This document shows positions 8,526 to 16,336 of a stretch of DNA of 24,098 nt, in pieces. Numbering within the stretch: position 1 is the first letter of the stretch; each line of letters opens with the position of its first letter. Origin of the DNA: a virus; IMG/VR virus record IMGVR_UViG_3300032053_000511, positions 1 through 24,098 of that record; one strand, given 5' to 3'. Both the position numbers and the translations under genes were made by a program. The notes beneath the pieces were generated by a model that saw only the letters and a program-made list of their open reading frames with translations, was not told the origin of the DNA and did not search any database.

Positions 8526-8957
8526 ATGCCATCCAAGCGAGAATCAATCCTGGCGGCAGTGGCTACCACGCTGGCCGGCACCACAGGCGTCAGCACCCGC
8601 ATCTATCGCTCAAGGGTGGAGGCGTTCGCACGCAATGAAGCTCCAGCGCTGGTGATCGAGCCTGGCACCGATTCAGCATCGGAAGAGCTGGTCAGCAACT
8701 GCAAGATCGACTGGCGACTGCCGGTGCTGATCGCGGTCTACACCCGTGGAGCGATTCCAGATCAGCTAGCTGATCCGATCATCACCAGCCTGCACAGCAA
8801 GCTCATGGCAGACCGCACCCTCGGCGGCCTGGCGATGGACATATTCCCCGTTTCGGTGGACCCTCAACTTGAAAAAGCCGATCAGCCTGCGCTTTGGACC
8901 GTCTGCACCTACAGCGTCAGGTATCGCTCCAGCGTCACTGATCTGACAACAGGATGA
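8526..8957 (+). CDS. Tail terminator / tail completion protein
   Basis: A 143-aa protein whose layout fits the gpU-like tail terminators that stop tube growth and give the head its docking surface. The N-terminal helix SKRESILAAVATTLAG is followed by a strand and IYRSRVEAFARNEAPALVIEPG, then DWRLPVLIAVYTRG, a helix around ADPIITSLHSKLM, and a C-terminal strand CTYSVRYRSS. Its place directly before the tail tube gene is the usual one. No strong ribosome binding site precedes the ATG at 8526; the N-terminal helix pattern supports this start. It ends TGATG, overlapping the start of a possible 20-codon frame. Confidence 0.7.
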   Translation: MPSKRESILAAVATTLAGTTGVSTRIYRSRVEAFARNEAPALVIEPGTDSASEELVSNCKIDWRLPVLIAVYTRGAIPDQLADPIITSLHSKLMADRTLGGLAMDIFPVSVDPQLEKADQPALWTVCTYSVRYRSSVTDLTTG

Positions 8958-9019
8958 TGCATAGCATGAGACAGAACTTCGGCCAGGGCGGCAGCACCGG
9001 CCACAACCCACACAAATGA
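8957..9019 (+). CDS. Possible 20-codon translationally coupled ORF
   Basis: In the 73-base gap between tail terminator and tail tube, an ATG overlaps the upstream stop (TGATG) and opens 20 codons, ending with TGA at 9017-9019. The peptide would be Gly/His/Asn-rich (MHSMRQNFGQGGSTGHNPHK). The stop lies on the GAGG that probably serves the tail tube gene at 9031. It may only carry ribosomes across the gap, or be chance. There is no family evidence, hence low confidence. Confidence 0.2.
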   Translation: MHSMRQNFGQGGSTGHNPHK

Positions 9020-9030
9020 GGATGTGAGCA

Positions 9031-10191
9031 ATGCCTTTGCTTTCCCGTAAACGCCTGGTCCTCTGCAAAGCTGAAAGCAGCTACGGCGTGGACATTACCC
9101 CCGACGGCACCGATGCGCTGCTGGTGCGCAGCCTTGAGGTGACGCCGATCGAAGCTGATGTGGTCAGCCGCGATCTGATCCGCAACTATCTGGGCAACTC
9201 CGATCAATTGCTAGCGCAAACTCGCGTCAGCATCTCCTTTCAGGTGGAGATGGCCGGCTCTGGTGCTGCCGCCACAGCACCACGATTTAGCAGCCTGCTG
9301 AAGGCCTGTGGCATGGCTGAAACCATTACATCTGCAGCAGTCACCGGAACAGCAACAGCAGGCGGTGCCGGCACAATCACTCTGGCCGCTGGCGCCAGCG
9401 CCGTTGACGACTTTTACAACGGCATGGTGATCTCAATCACCAGCGGCACCGGCAACGGTCACATCGGCCTGATCACCGATTACGTTGGGTCCACTAAGGT
9501 GGCAACCGTCCAGGCTTCCACCGCCACCTTTGTGCCTGGCGCTTCCTCTGTTTACAGCATTGCCGCCAACGTAGGCTACCTGCCCGTTAGCACCAACTTC
9601 GCCAGCGCCACGATCTACTTCAACAACGACGGCGTGCTGCACAGGATCACCGGCGCGCGCGGCACCTTCACGCTCACCGCTGCCGTAGGCGGCATCCCAA
9701 CAATTGATTTTCAGCTAATCGGGATCTACAACGCCCCGACCGATACCGCGGCACCGACCACCACCTACAGCAACCAGGCCACGCCGGTGATCTTCAAGGC
9801 TGGCAACACCAGCGTTTTCTCAATCCTGAACTACCACGCCTGCCTGCAGTCGTTGTCGTTAAACATGGCCAACGAGACGGTCTACCGCGAGCTGGTTAAT
9901 TGCACTAAGGAGGTGATGATCACCAATCGCGCTTCAGCTGGTGAGTGCATGATTGAGGCGCCAACAATTGCTCAGAAGGACTTCTTTGCGATCGCCAACA
10001 ACGACACCACCGGAACGTTGACCTTGCTGCATGGCAGCATTGCCGGTAACCGGGTTACGCTACTGGCGCCCAAGGTAGACATCACCAACCCGTCCTATGC
10101 CGACCAGGACGGAATCCAAATGCTAAACATTCCCTACGTCGCCATCCCGACCACGGCTGGCAACGACGAAGTAAAACTCACTTTCACCTAA
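9031..10191 (+). CDS. Major tail tube protein with inserted beta domain
   Basis: A 386-aa structural protein that should polymerise as rings forming the tail tube. N-terminal residues about 1-100 (LCKAESSYGVDITPDGTDALLVRSLEV, here by its core AESSYGVD) and the C-terminal part (NNDGVLHRITGARGTFTL, FQLIGIYNAP) are typical of siphophage tube proteins. Residues about 104-178 look like a separate small beta domain, with GTITLAAGASAVDDFYNG and SGTGNGHIGLITDYVGSTK, a module I recall from many virion proteins; it probably projects from the tube surface. A GAGG at 9018-9021 precedes the ATG at a normal distance. Position between tail terminator and tail chaperones fits. Confidence 0.85.
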   Translation: MPLLSRKRLVLCKAESSYGVDITPDGTDALLVRSLEVTPIEADVVSRDLIRNYLGNSDQLLAQTRVSISFQVEMAGSGAAATAPRFSSLLKACGMAETITSAAVTGTATAGGAGTITLAAGASAVDDFYNGMVISITSGTGNGHIGLITDYVGSTKVATVQASTATFVPGASSVYSIAANVGYLPVSTNFASATIYFNNDGVLHRITGARGTFTLTAAVGGIPTIDFQLIGIYNAPTDTAAPTTTYSNQATPVIFKAGNTSVFSILNYHACLQSLSLNMANETVYRELVNCTKEVMITNRASAGECMIEAPTIAQKDFFAIANNDTTGTLTLLHGSIAGNRVTLLAPKVDITNPSYADQDGIQMLNIPYVAIPTTAGNDEVKLTFT

Positions 10192-10205
10192 TAGCAACAC
10201 CCTGT

Positions 10206-10565
10206 ATGGCGTTTGTTCTCAAGCAGTCCGACACCTACGTCTGGCCGGTCACCTTTGACATCCCCGTCGATGGTGGCCGGCATGAACGGCAAACATTTGA
10301 CGGCGAATTTAAACGCCACCCGCAGAGCAAGATCGGCCCGATGGTGGCCGAGCTGCAAAAGCTGGAGGATCTAGGCGACCTGGAGCGCATCACTGAGATG
10401 GCGGCCGATTTACTGGTCGGCTGGTCCGGCGTGACCGGCGATGATGGCAAAGAGATCCCCTTCAGTCAGAAGGCGCTGGTGCAGCTGCTGGAGGTGCCAT
10501 TCCTTGCGGTAGCGGTAATGAAGGCTTACATGGACAGCATCAAGGGAGCCAAAAGAAAAAACTGA
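10206..10565 (+). CDS. Tail assembly chaperone, lambda gpG-like (zero-frame product)
   Basis: A 119-aa protein lying where lambda gpG lies, between tail tube and tape measure genes. Tail chaperones of this type coat the tape measure protein and recruit tube subunits, and are absent from mature virions. The N-terminal half is beta-rich (YVWPVTFDIPVDGG, RQTFDGEFKR) and the rest helical, ending in a basic stretch GAKRKN. The last two sense codons, AAA AAC, with the preceding A form a -1 slippery heptamer directly before the TGA stop. A fraction of ribosomes should therefore continue into the downstream frame and make a longer gpGT-like product. The role is by position and layout. Confidence 0.8.
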   Translation: MAFVLKQSDTYVWPVTFDIPVDGGRHERQTFDGEFKRHPQSKIGPMVAELQKLEDLGDLERITEMAADLLVGWSGVTGDDGKEIPFSQKALVQLLEVPFLAVAVMKAYMDSIKGAKRKN

Positions 10566-10885
10566 CAGAGGCCGCCGAGCATTGGGCCGGCGGTGGCGTC
10601 AAGGATGACAGCCAAGACGATGCCGCCATCCTTGGAGTGGCGCTGCCAGAGCAACTCCAATCCGATGACTTTGAGGTATGGGAGGAAAACTGGCCGGTGC
10701 TGGAAATGTTCCTGCGCTGCCAGACGCAGTGGCGCACCACGATGAGCGGCCTGCTGGGACTGGACTATGGAGCAGTGGCTTGGCTCTTTAAGATGTACGC
10801 AGTGGAAGACCCGCGCGCATTACTGGAGGATCTGCAGATCATGGAAGCCGCGGTGATGATGGCACTGAACAACCGGGAGGCGTGA
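10206..10885 (+). CDS. Frameshifted tail assembly chaperone, gpGT-like (226 aa)
   Basis: Predicted -1 product, join(10206..10562,10562..10885): 119 zero-frame residues followed by 107 from the -1 frame. The second part begins LTEAAEHWAGGG and contains EVWEENWPVLEMFLRCQTQWR and GLLGLDYGAVAWLFKM (cores ENWPV, TQWR, GLDY), a DUF1799-like pattern seen in gpT-type chaperone segments. The -1 frame is open from the slippery site to the stop at 10883. An internal GTG at 10637 could start a short product, but it would cut off the helical start of the domain and has no good ribosome binding site. The tape measure gene begins two bases after the end. The frameshift is inferred from sequence only. Confidence 0.82.
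10556..10593 (+). promoter_or_regulatory. Programmed -1 ribosomal frameshift element
   Basis: The heptamer A AAA AAC at 10556-10562 is in the correct phase: zero-frame codons AAA and AAC can re-pair with AAA and AAA one base back. The zero-frame TGA follows at once (10563-10565). Nine bases after the heptamer is a possible hairpin, CCGCCG (10572-10577) with CGGCGG (10588-10593) and a 10-base loop, extendable by a G-U pair (10571/10594). Heptamer, spacer and stem match the classical -1 frameshift layout. The efficiency cannot be known from sequence. Confidence 0.8.
10875..10880 (+). promoter_or_regulatory. Shine-Dalgarno GGGAGG for the tape measure gene
   Basis: GGGAGG lies six bases before the ATG at 10887, inside the end of the frameshifted chaperone frame. 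A second ATG lies six bases further downstream (10893), but the spacing favours 10887. Confidence 0.7.
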
Positions 10886-10886
10886 C

Positions 10887-13151
10887 ATGGCGATGAACAT
10901 GGACGCCATGCTCCGCATCAAGGCGGATGTTCAGGGCGAGAACAACATCCGCCGGCTTGGCAATTCGTTGCAGGGCCTCCAAGGCCAGGCCAAGAACGCC
11001 GCGATGGGGTTCAAGAACCTCAAGGGCGCGGTCGCAGGCTTCGGTGCAGTGATCGGTGGTAGCGCCATTGTGGGCGGCCTGACGGCCATCGTGAAGAAGT
11101 CGATCGACGCCGGCGATGAGCTGTTCAACCTGCAAGCCAAGACCGGCATCGCAGCCAATGCGCTGATTGGCCTAGGCAATGCAGCCAAGCTGGCGGATGT
11201 AGACCAGGCCACCCTTGGCAAAGGCCTGACCAAGCTCAGCGTAAACCTGGTCAAGGCCGCCGAGGGTAATGACGGGCTAACGCAGAAGTTCAAGGCGCTG
11301 GGCGTCTCGATCAAGAATGCCAACGGCCAGGTGGTGCCGGCAGATAAGGCGCTGAAGCAGATCGCTGATCGCTTTGCCGACATGCCCGATGGTGCGCAGA
11401 AGGCGGCCGCGGCGGTTGCGCTGTTTGGCAAGTCCGGCGCGGATCTTATCCCGCTCCTGAACGAAGGCGCGGCCAGCATGGAAAAGTTCACCTACAAGGT
11501 GGGCGAGGACTTTGCAGCGCGCTCTGATCTGTTCAATGACACGATCACCGAGCTAGGCATCAAGACCCAGGGCTTCGGGCTGGAGCTCACCGACGCACTG
11601 CTACCGGCGCTGCAGTCAATCCTTGAGGTGTTTGGCGACCTGTTTGACACTAAGCAGGATTGGTCGGCGCTGTTTGATGTGATCATCGTTGGTCTGCGTG
11701 CGGTCGCCACGGTGATCTACGCGACGATCAAGCTGGTGGATGTGGCCATCAAGAACCTGGCCGCGTATTTCGATGCGGTTGGCAAGGCGCTGCAGGGTGA
11801 CTTTGGCGGCGCTGCTGATGTGGTGAAGAACCGTATCGGCGGTCTGCTGGAGCAGGCCAGGCAGGACTTTGCGCAGATCCAGAAAATCTGGACCGGCGCC
11901 CCATCCCCCGGCACCGGCCGCCGCACGGGCGGGCGCAACATGGAGCTGGACACCACCAGCAGCGACGCAGCAGCGGCAGCAGCGGATGCGAAACGGAGAG
12001 CGGCAGATGCTAAGCGTGCAGCATCTGAGCAGGAGCGCGCAGCAGAAAAATACAATAACTATCTTCAACAAGGAGCTGACCTAGCCGACGATTTAACGCA
12101 GCAAATCAAGCAAATAGGTCTTGAGACAAAAGCCGTTAGCGCATCGCCTGCTAAGTCAATTTTACTTTCTTTAGAGCAAGACTATGCTGCAATTACATTT
12201 GAACAGACCAAGCTAGTTGCAAAAGTAAACGATCTTACTGCAGAAACAGGTTTGCAGTTTGACGGGTTGCGAAACAAAATAATAGAGCTTACCAATGCTA
12301 AGCTTGACCAAGCCTTGGCAAACTCGAATCAATCGCTGTTTGAATTGCTACCCAGCCTTGAGGAGTACGACGCCAAGATTGCAGAAGTGACTCGCGACAA
12401 GACCGAGCTGACCGAGCTGGAGAAGCTCAACGCTGAGGTGAACCTGCTGCAGCTGGACATCCTTGCTCAAACCAACCCGGCACTAGCCGAGCATGTCCGC
12501 CTGCTGGGTGAGCGCGCCAAAGCATTGGATGCAGCAACCGAGAAGCAGAAGAAGGACAGCGAGTCTATTGGTGAAGGCATTAAGGGCCGCTTGCAGGATT
12601 ACTACAACAGCGTGAAGGATTTGGGCGGCGCGATTGGTAATGCGGTGGTTAGCGGTCTGCAAGGTCTGGAGGACCAGCTGACGGCGTTTGTCACCACTGG
12701 CAAAGCCAGCTTCAAGGAACTGGCCGTCAGCATCCTCAGCGACTTGGCGCGCATCGCATTGCGGGCAGCGATCATCCAGCCGATCGTGAACGCGCTTGGC
12801 GGTCTGTTCCCTGGCTTCAAGTTCGCTAACGGCGGCATCATGACCGGCGATGGCCCGATGCCGTTGAAGACCTATGCGCGCGGCGGCATCGCCAACAGCC
12901 CGCAGCTGGCGATGTTTGGCGAGGGCTCGATGCCCGAGGCCTATGTTCCCCTCCCTGATGGCCGGCGCATCCCTGTGGCGATGCAGGGCGGCGGTGGTGG
13001 CGGCACCAGCGTGGTGGTGAACGTCGATGCAAAGGGCACCAGCACTCAGGGCAACAGCGGCCAAGGCGAGCAACTCGGGCGTGCCATTTCGCAGGCAGTG
13101 CAGGCAGAATTGGTGAAACAAAGGCGGCCCGGTGGCCTGCTGGCGGCGTAA
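10887..13151 (+). CDS. Tail tape measure protein
   Basis: A 754-aa protein that sets tail length and is ejected with the DNA. At about 0.15 nm per residue it would predict a tail near 113 nm. Residues 48-69 form a hydrophobic segment (GAVAGFGAVIGGSAIVGGLTAI), here by its core GGSAIVGGLTAIV, which may insert into the host membrane. The middle is helical, with an Ala/Lys/Arg low-complexity stretch near residue 365-390 (AAAADAKRRAADAKRAAS). The C-terminal part has the lambda-type FKELAVSILSDLARIAL, then GGLFPGFKFANGGI and a Gly-rich segment. No lytic enzyme domain was seen. Bases about 12040-12350 are much lower in GC than the flanks (25 of 60 against 37 of 60 in two counted lines), suggesting recombination inside the gene. 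Confidence 0.92.
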   Translation: MAMNMDAMLRIKADVQGENNIRRLGNSLQGLQGQAKNAAMGFKNLKGAVAGFGAVIGGSAIVGGLTAIVKKSIDAGDELFNLQAKTGIAANALIGLGNAAKLADVDQATLGKGLTKLSVNLVKAAEGNDGLTQKFKALGVSIKNANGQVVPADKALKQIADRFADMPDGAQKAAAAVALFGKSGADLIPLLNEGAASMEKFTYKVGEDFAARSDLFNDTITELGIKTQGFGLELTDALLPALQSILEVFGDLFDTKQDWSALFDVIIVGLRAVATVIYATIKLVDVAIKNLAAYFDAVGKALQGDFGGAADVVKNRIGGLLEQARQDFAQIQKIWTGAPSPGTGRRTGGRNMELDTTSSDAAAAAADAKRRAADAKRAASEQERAAEKYNNYLQQGADLADDLTQQIKQIGLETKAVSASPAKSILLSLEQDYAAITFEQTKLVAKVNDLTAETGLQFDGLRNKIIELTNAKLDQALANSNQSLFELLPSLEEYDAKIAEVTRDKTELTELEKLNAEVNLLQLDILAQTNPALAEHVRLLGERAKALDAATEKQKKDSESIGEGIKGRLQDYYNSVKDLGGAIGNAVVSGLQGLEDQLTAFVTTGKASFKELAVSILSDLARIALRAAIIQPIVNALGGLFPGFKFANGGIMTGDGPMPLKTYARGGIANSPQLAMFGEGSMPEAYVPLPDGRRIPVAMQGGGGGGTSVVVNVDAKGTSTQGNSGQGEQLGRAISQAVQAELVKQRRPGGLLAA

Positions 13152-13154
13152 CCC

Positions 13155-13490
13155 ATGGCGACTTTCACCTACACCCCGAGTTTTCAGGCAACCGAAAGCA
13201 GCAAGCCTCGGGCGCGCAAGTTCCAAGCTGGCGACGGCTACGAGCAGCGCGTGCGCTTTGGCCTTAACACGGACCCCAAGGAATGGAGTTTGACCTTTGC
13301 CAACCGCACCGACACCCAACGCGACGACATCACAGCGTTTCTTGATGCCCGCGGTGGTGTGGAGTCATTTGACTGGACCCCACCACGCGGCGGCGCCAGT
13401 AAGTATGTTTGCGAGGAGTGGCAGACTACGCTGAGCAACTGCAACAACAACCAGATCCAAGCCACCTTCCGCGAGGTTTTTGAACCATGA
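13155..13490 (+). CDS. Minor tail protein, lambda gpM-like
   Basis: A 111-aa tail-tip protein. Family features are visible along the whole length: FTYTPSFQATESSKPRARKFQ (core PSFQATESSKPR), GDGYEQRVRFGLN, KEWSLTFANRT, an AFLDARGGVESFDWTPPRG strand turn and a C-terminal ATFREVF. These correspond to the gpM/phage_min_tail pattern, including the Phe-x-Trp-Thr-Pro-Pro turn. Such proteins help join the tape measure and tube to the tip complex. The gene begins three bases after the tape measure stop and its TGA overlaps the ATG of the next gene (ATGA). Confidence 0.88.
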   Translation: MATFTYTPSFQATESSKPRARKFQAGDGYEQRVRFGLNTDPKEWSLTFANRTDTQRDDITAFLDARGGVESFDWTPPRGGASKYVCEEWQTTLSNCNNNQIQATFREVFEP

Positions 13491-14506
13491 GCACGATCAT
13501 TACACGCGCTGTAAAGGGCACACCGCTGACCCATGTAGAGGTTGATGCCAATTTCACCAACCTGAACACGGACAAGCTGGACACTGCTGGCATCGCATTA
13601 GGCAGTGCCGCAAGCCCGACGCTGAAGTTCACCGGCGACACCAACACCGGCATCTATAGCCCAGGTGCAGACCAAGTAGCCATCTCAACTAATGGCACGG
13701 GGCGGTTGTTTGTTGAGTCTGATGGCCGAGTGGGCATAGGTGCTGCAAATACAACCGGCGGCATCAATTTACAGGTGATTGGATCGACTCCTATTTTGCG
13801 AGTAACAGGTACCTCAGCGACCAACCCTAAGCTTGAGCTTGTGTCAGTTGGCGCTACTCTTTGGAGCCAAATTGTCAGCGGTTCAGATGGATCTCTTTCG
13901 TTTAATCGAGATGGCACTGAGCGCATGCGCCTGGACTCCAGTGGCCGATTAGGTCTGGGGACCAGTAGTCCTGTCACAGCTTTGCAAGTCATAGGAATCA
14001 GTACGTTTGGCGATGGCGTCGGCGGCAGGCTGCAAGTCACAACTGGTTCTAATCTTGGCTACATAGACTCCCTAAACAATACCTCTACTCAATGGCAGCC
14101 GTTAATTGAGCGTGGCACAGAAATACAGTTTCACACCAACACTGCCGGTGTTACGCCAGTAGAGAAAATGCGTGTAGATAGCAACGGTTTCGCTAATCAT
14201 ACGGGTGCGATTGGTCGTGGGGCTCCAGTTACAAAGACTGGCAATTTCACGGTTGGCATTGCAGAAAATTGGCTGATTTGCAACGGCACCGCATCCATTA
14301 CCACAACGCTTCCCACTGCAAGTGCTTGGATCGGTCGTGAAATTATGCTGAAGACCAGTGCTGCATTTACAGTCATTTCCGCGTCTTCCAATGTGGTGCC
14401 TCTGGCTGGTGGCGCGGCTGGTACGGCGATCCTTGCGGCCACTGCTGGCAGATACGCGACATTAGTCAGCGATGGAACCAACTGGGTCATCATGCAGGCC
14501 AATTGA
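13487..14506 (+). CDS. Accessory tail fibre protein
   Basis: A 339-aa fibre-like protein. The N-terminus (ITRAVKGTPLTHVEVDANFTNLN, core LTHVEVDANFTNLN) is a common virion-attachment motif in phage fibres. The shaft holds repeats such as GIYSPGADQVAIST, GRLFVESDGRVGIG and ERMRLDSSGRLGLG, the short beta repeats seen in trimeric fibres. The C-terminal part (residues about 250-339) is beta-rich, Ala/Thr-rich and ends VSDGTNWVIMQAN. No intramolecular chaperone (S74) motif is seen. It lies between gpM and gpL, where lambda has no fibre. Bases about 13740-14400 are lower in GC (28 and 26 of 60 in two counted lines) than the flanks, as expected for exchangeable receptor-binding parts. Confidence 0.75.
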   Translation: MSTIITRAVKGTPLTHVEVDANFTNLNTDKLDTAGIALGSAASPTLKFTGDTNTGIYSPGADQVAISTNGTGRLFVESDGRVGIGAANTTGGINLQVIGSTPILRVTGTSATNPKLELVSVGATLWSQIVSGSDGSLSFNRDGTERMRLDSSGRLGLGTSSPVTALQVIGISTFGDGVGGRLQVTTGSNLGYIDSLNNTSTQWQPLIERGTEIQFHTNTAGVTPVEKMRVDSNGFANHTGAIGRGAPVTKTGNFTVGIAENWLICNGTASITTTLPTASAWIGREIMLKTSAAFTVISASSNVVPLAGGAAGTAILAATAGRYATLVSDGTNWVIMQAN

Positions 14507-14558
14507 TTAGTCACCTTCTCTAGCGCCTCGGTTAAACTTCACCCATCACGGAGCACCC

Positions 14559-14876
14559 ATGACTACCACCTTCACCTGGAACGTAAGCACACTGGAGCGC
14601 ACCACCGCTGACGGCGCTGTGTTCACCGCCCACTACACCGTGGATGCCAAAGACGGCACCTACAGCGCAGGCGCTTATGGCAGCGTCGGGCTGGAGCAAC
14701 CCGACCCCGAGACAATGATCCCCTACGCCGACCTCACCCCCGAGGTAGTGATTGACTGGGTGCAGGAGAATCTGGGCGGCGATGAGAAGGTGGCTGAAGT
14801 TGAAGCGGCGTTGCAAGCCCAGCTAGACAAGCAACACGCGCCAACCAAAGCCGCTGGTGTGCCCTGGGGTAACTAA
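14559..14876 (+). CDS. DUF7936-like phage protein
   Basis: A 105-aa protein, beta-rich in the first two thirds (TFTWNVSTLERTTADGAVF, then AHYTVDAKDGTYSAGAYGSV, quoted by cores) and helical near the end (VVIDWVQENLGGDEKVAEVE). The ending GVPWGN and the ID-W-V helix are patterns I recall from small proteins of cyanophages and other marine phages (DUF7936). The function is unknown. It follows the accessory fibre after 52 untranslated bases, has GGAG near 14550-14553, and overlaps the next gene by one base. Position suggests a fibre-associated or structural role. Confidence 0.65.
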   Translation: MTTTFTWNVSTLERTTADGAVFTAHYTVDAKDGTYSAGAYGSVGLEQPDPETMIPYADLTPEVVIDWVQENLGGDEKVAEVEAALQAQLDKQHAPTKAAGVPWGN

Positions 14877-16336
14877 TGGCTATTTCCCTTTTGTACGTCG
14901 AACCTGAATACTGGGTTAACGGCTACGCCGAGGGAGACGGCTTTTATCTACTTAACGCAGAACTCCAGAAACCAGCACCAAGCAGCATCATCGAGCTATT
15001 CGAGCTGGAGCTGAACGTCACACAGCACGGCGTAAACGAAACCTATCGCTTCCACGCTGGCGCCAACATGGTCGACAACGGTGACGTGACCTGGGCTGGC
15101 AACTCCTACCTGCGGTTCCCAATCGAAGCGGACGGGTTTGAATACAGCGGCCAAGGCCAGCTACCTCGCCCCAAGCTGCGCGTCAGCAACGTTCTTGGCA
15201 CCATCACGGCGCTGCTGCTGACACTGCCCAACGGCTTAGAAGGCGCAAAGGTAACGCGCATCCGCACCCTGGCGCGATTCATGGACGGGATTAACTTCCC
15301 AGGCAACATCAACCCTTACGGCCCGCCAGACCCCATTGCAGAGTTTCCCCGCGAAATCTACTACGTTGATCGCAAAGTTGTTGAAAACAAAGATGTTGTT
15401 GAGTTTGAACTGGGAGCTATTTTTGACCTAATCGGCGTTCGCGCACCAAGGCGTCAATGCGTTAGCAACGTGTGTCAGTGGAAATACCGCGGCCCCGAGT
15501 GCGGCTACGCCGGCAACGCATACTTCAACACCAATAATCAGCCCGTAGCGACACTGGCGCAAGACGCCTGCGGCAAGCAGCTAAGCAGCTGTGAACTGCG
15601 ATTCGAGCAGCAATACCGCACAGGATCGGTAACAGTTGGCAGCAACATCCTCACGCTTACGCAGCCCAGCTCATTCAGCACTGGCGATCCAGTCACAGGA
15701 TTCGGCTTGCCCGGTAGCACGACTGTCTCAAGCGTAAGCGGCGCCCTAGTAACGCTAAGTCAAAACGCTTTTGCCAGCACAAACGTCGTAACAGGCGGCA
15801 CGATCCAAGGCAACTTCACGCAGATTGTCGTATCAAGCGCCACGGGCATTACCCCCGGCATGGCTGTAGTGGGAAACTACTTGCCCGCCAACTGCCAAGT
15901 AGTCGCGGTTTCCGGCACCACAGTTACACTCAGCTCAACCGTAGACCTTACACAATTCTTTACCGTAGTTGGCTCCGCTACCTCGCTGGTTACGGTTGAC
16001 TTTGCAGTCTACTTCCCTCAAGCTACATCGTTTAGTGTTGGGTGGTTTTTAGCTAGCAGTGTAATGCCCCTTAATAGATACGCTCAGATAACAAATAAAC
16101 GCTCCCGTTCGGTTAAGGCGCCTTCGGGTAGAAATGTATCTGTTTCGCGATACACCATTGCAGATATAAGCCAAAACCAGGGGAACAACGCTGATGCAGC
16201 ATGGACCTTCTACGTTTTTGCCGGCATCCCATCAGCCACCTATACATTCTTTGCAACAGATCAGTCTTACACTTTTAGGGCCAACGCAAACATACCGTTC
16301 GGCTCATTCCCCGGTGTGGGGCAGTACACAGCATGA
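14876..16336 (+). CDS. Minor tail protein, lambda gpL-like, with large insertion
   Basis: A 486-aa tail-tip protein; typical gpL proteins are about 230 aa. Residues 1-246 show the family: [29 protein letters not shown], and a cysteine domain with Cys195, Cys200, Cys209, Cys232 and Cys239. Spacings 200-209-232-239 equal those recalled for the four Fe-S ligands of lambda gpL (173-182-205-212), so a [4Fe-4S] cluster is likely. The family C-terminal motif PFGSFPG appears at 474-480. Between them, residues about 246-470 are an extra beta-rich region with two similar modules and an aromatic segment ([17 protein letters not shown]). The inserted part is lower in GC near 16021-16080. Start overlaps the previous gene; the stop overlaps gpK. 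Confidence 0.88.
   Translation: MAISLLYVEPEYWVNGYAEGDGFYLLNAELQKPAPSSIIELFELELNVTQHGVNETYRFHAGANMVDNGDVTWAGNSYLRFPIEADGFEYSGQGQLPRPKLRVSNVLGTITALLLTLPNGLEGAKVTRIRTLARFMDGINFPGNINPYGPPDPIAEFPREIYYVDRKVVENKDVVEFELGAIFDLIGVRAPRRQCVSNVCQWKYRGPECGYAGNAYFNTNNQPVATLAQDACGKQLSSCELRFEQQYRTGSVTVGSNILTLTQPSSFSTGDPVTGFGLPGSTTVSSVSGALVTLSQNAFASTNVVTGGTIQGNFTQIVVSSATGITPGMAVVGNYLPANCQVVAVSGTTVTLSSTVDLTQFFTVVGSATSLVTVDFAVYFPQATSFSVGWFLASSVMPLNRYAQITNKRSRSVKAPSGRNVSVSRYTIADISQNQGNNADAAWTFYVFAGIPSATYTFFATDQSYTFRANANIPFGSFPGVGQYTA

Noticed and set aside
10637-10885. Separate gene starting at GTG 10637
   Set aside because: The same frame is open back to an in-phase A AAA AAC slip site, and the GTG lacks a good ribosome binding site; a frameshift product explains it better.
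12483-13319. 278-codon minus-strand open frame opposite the tape measure and gpM genes
   Set aside because: It spans two real genes on the other strand, shows no domain, and its composition is typical of an antisense shadow.
13600-14000. Diversity-generating retroelement target in the fibre
   Set aside because: No reverse transcriptase, template repeat or adenine-biased variable repeat is visible in the window.
14508-14538. Possible promoter before the 105-aa gene (TAGTCA ... TAAACT)
   Set aside because: Each box matches only about four of six consensus bases and the spacing is 18-19; too weak to claim without transcript data.
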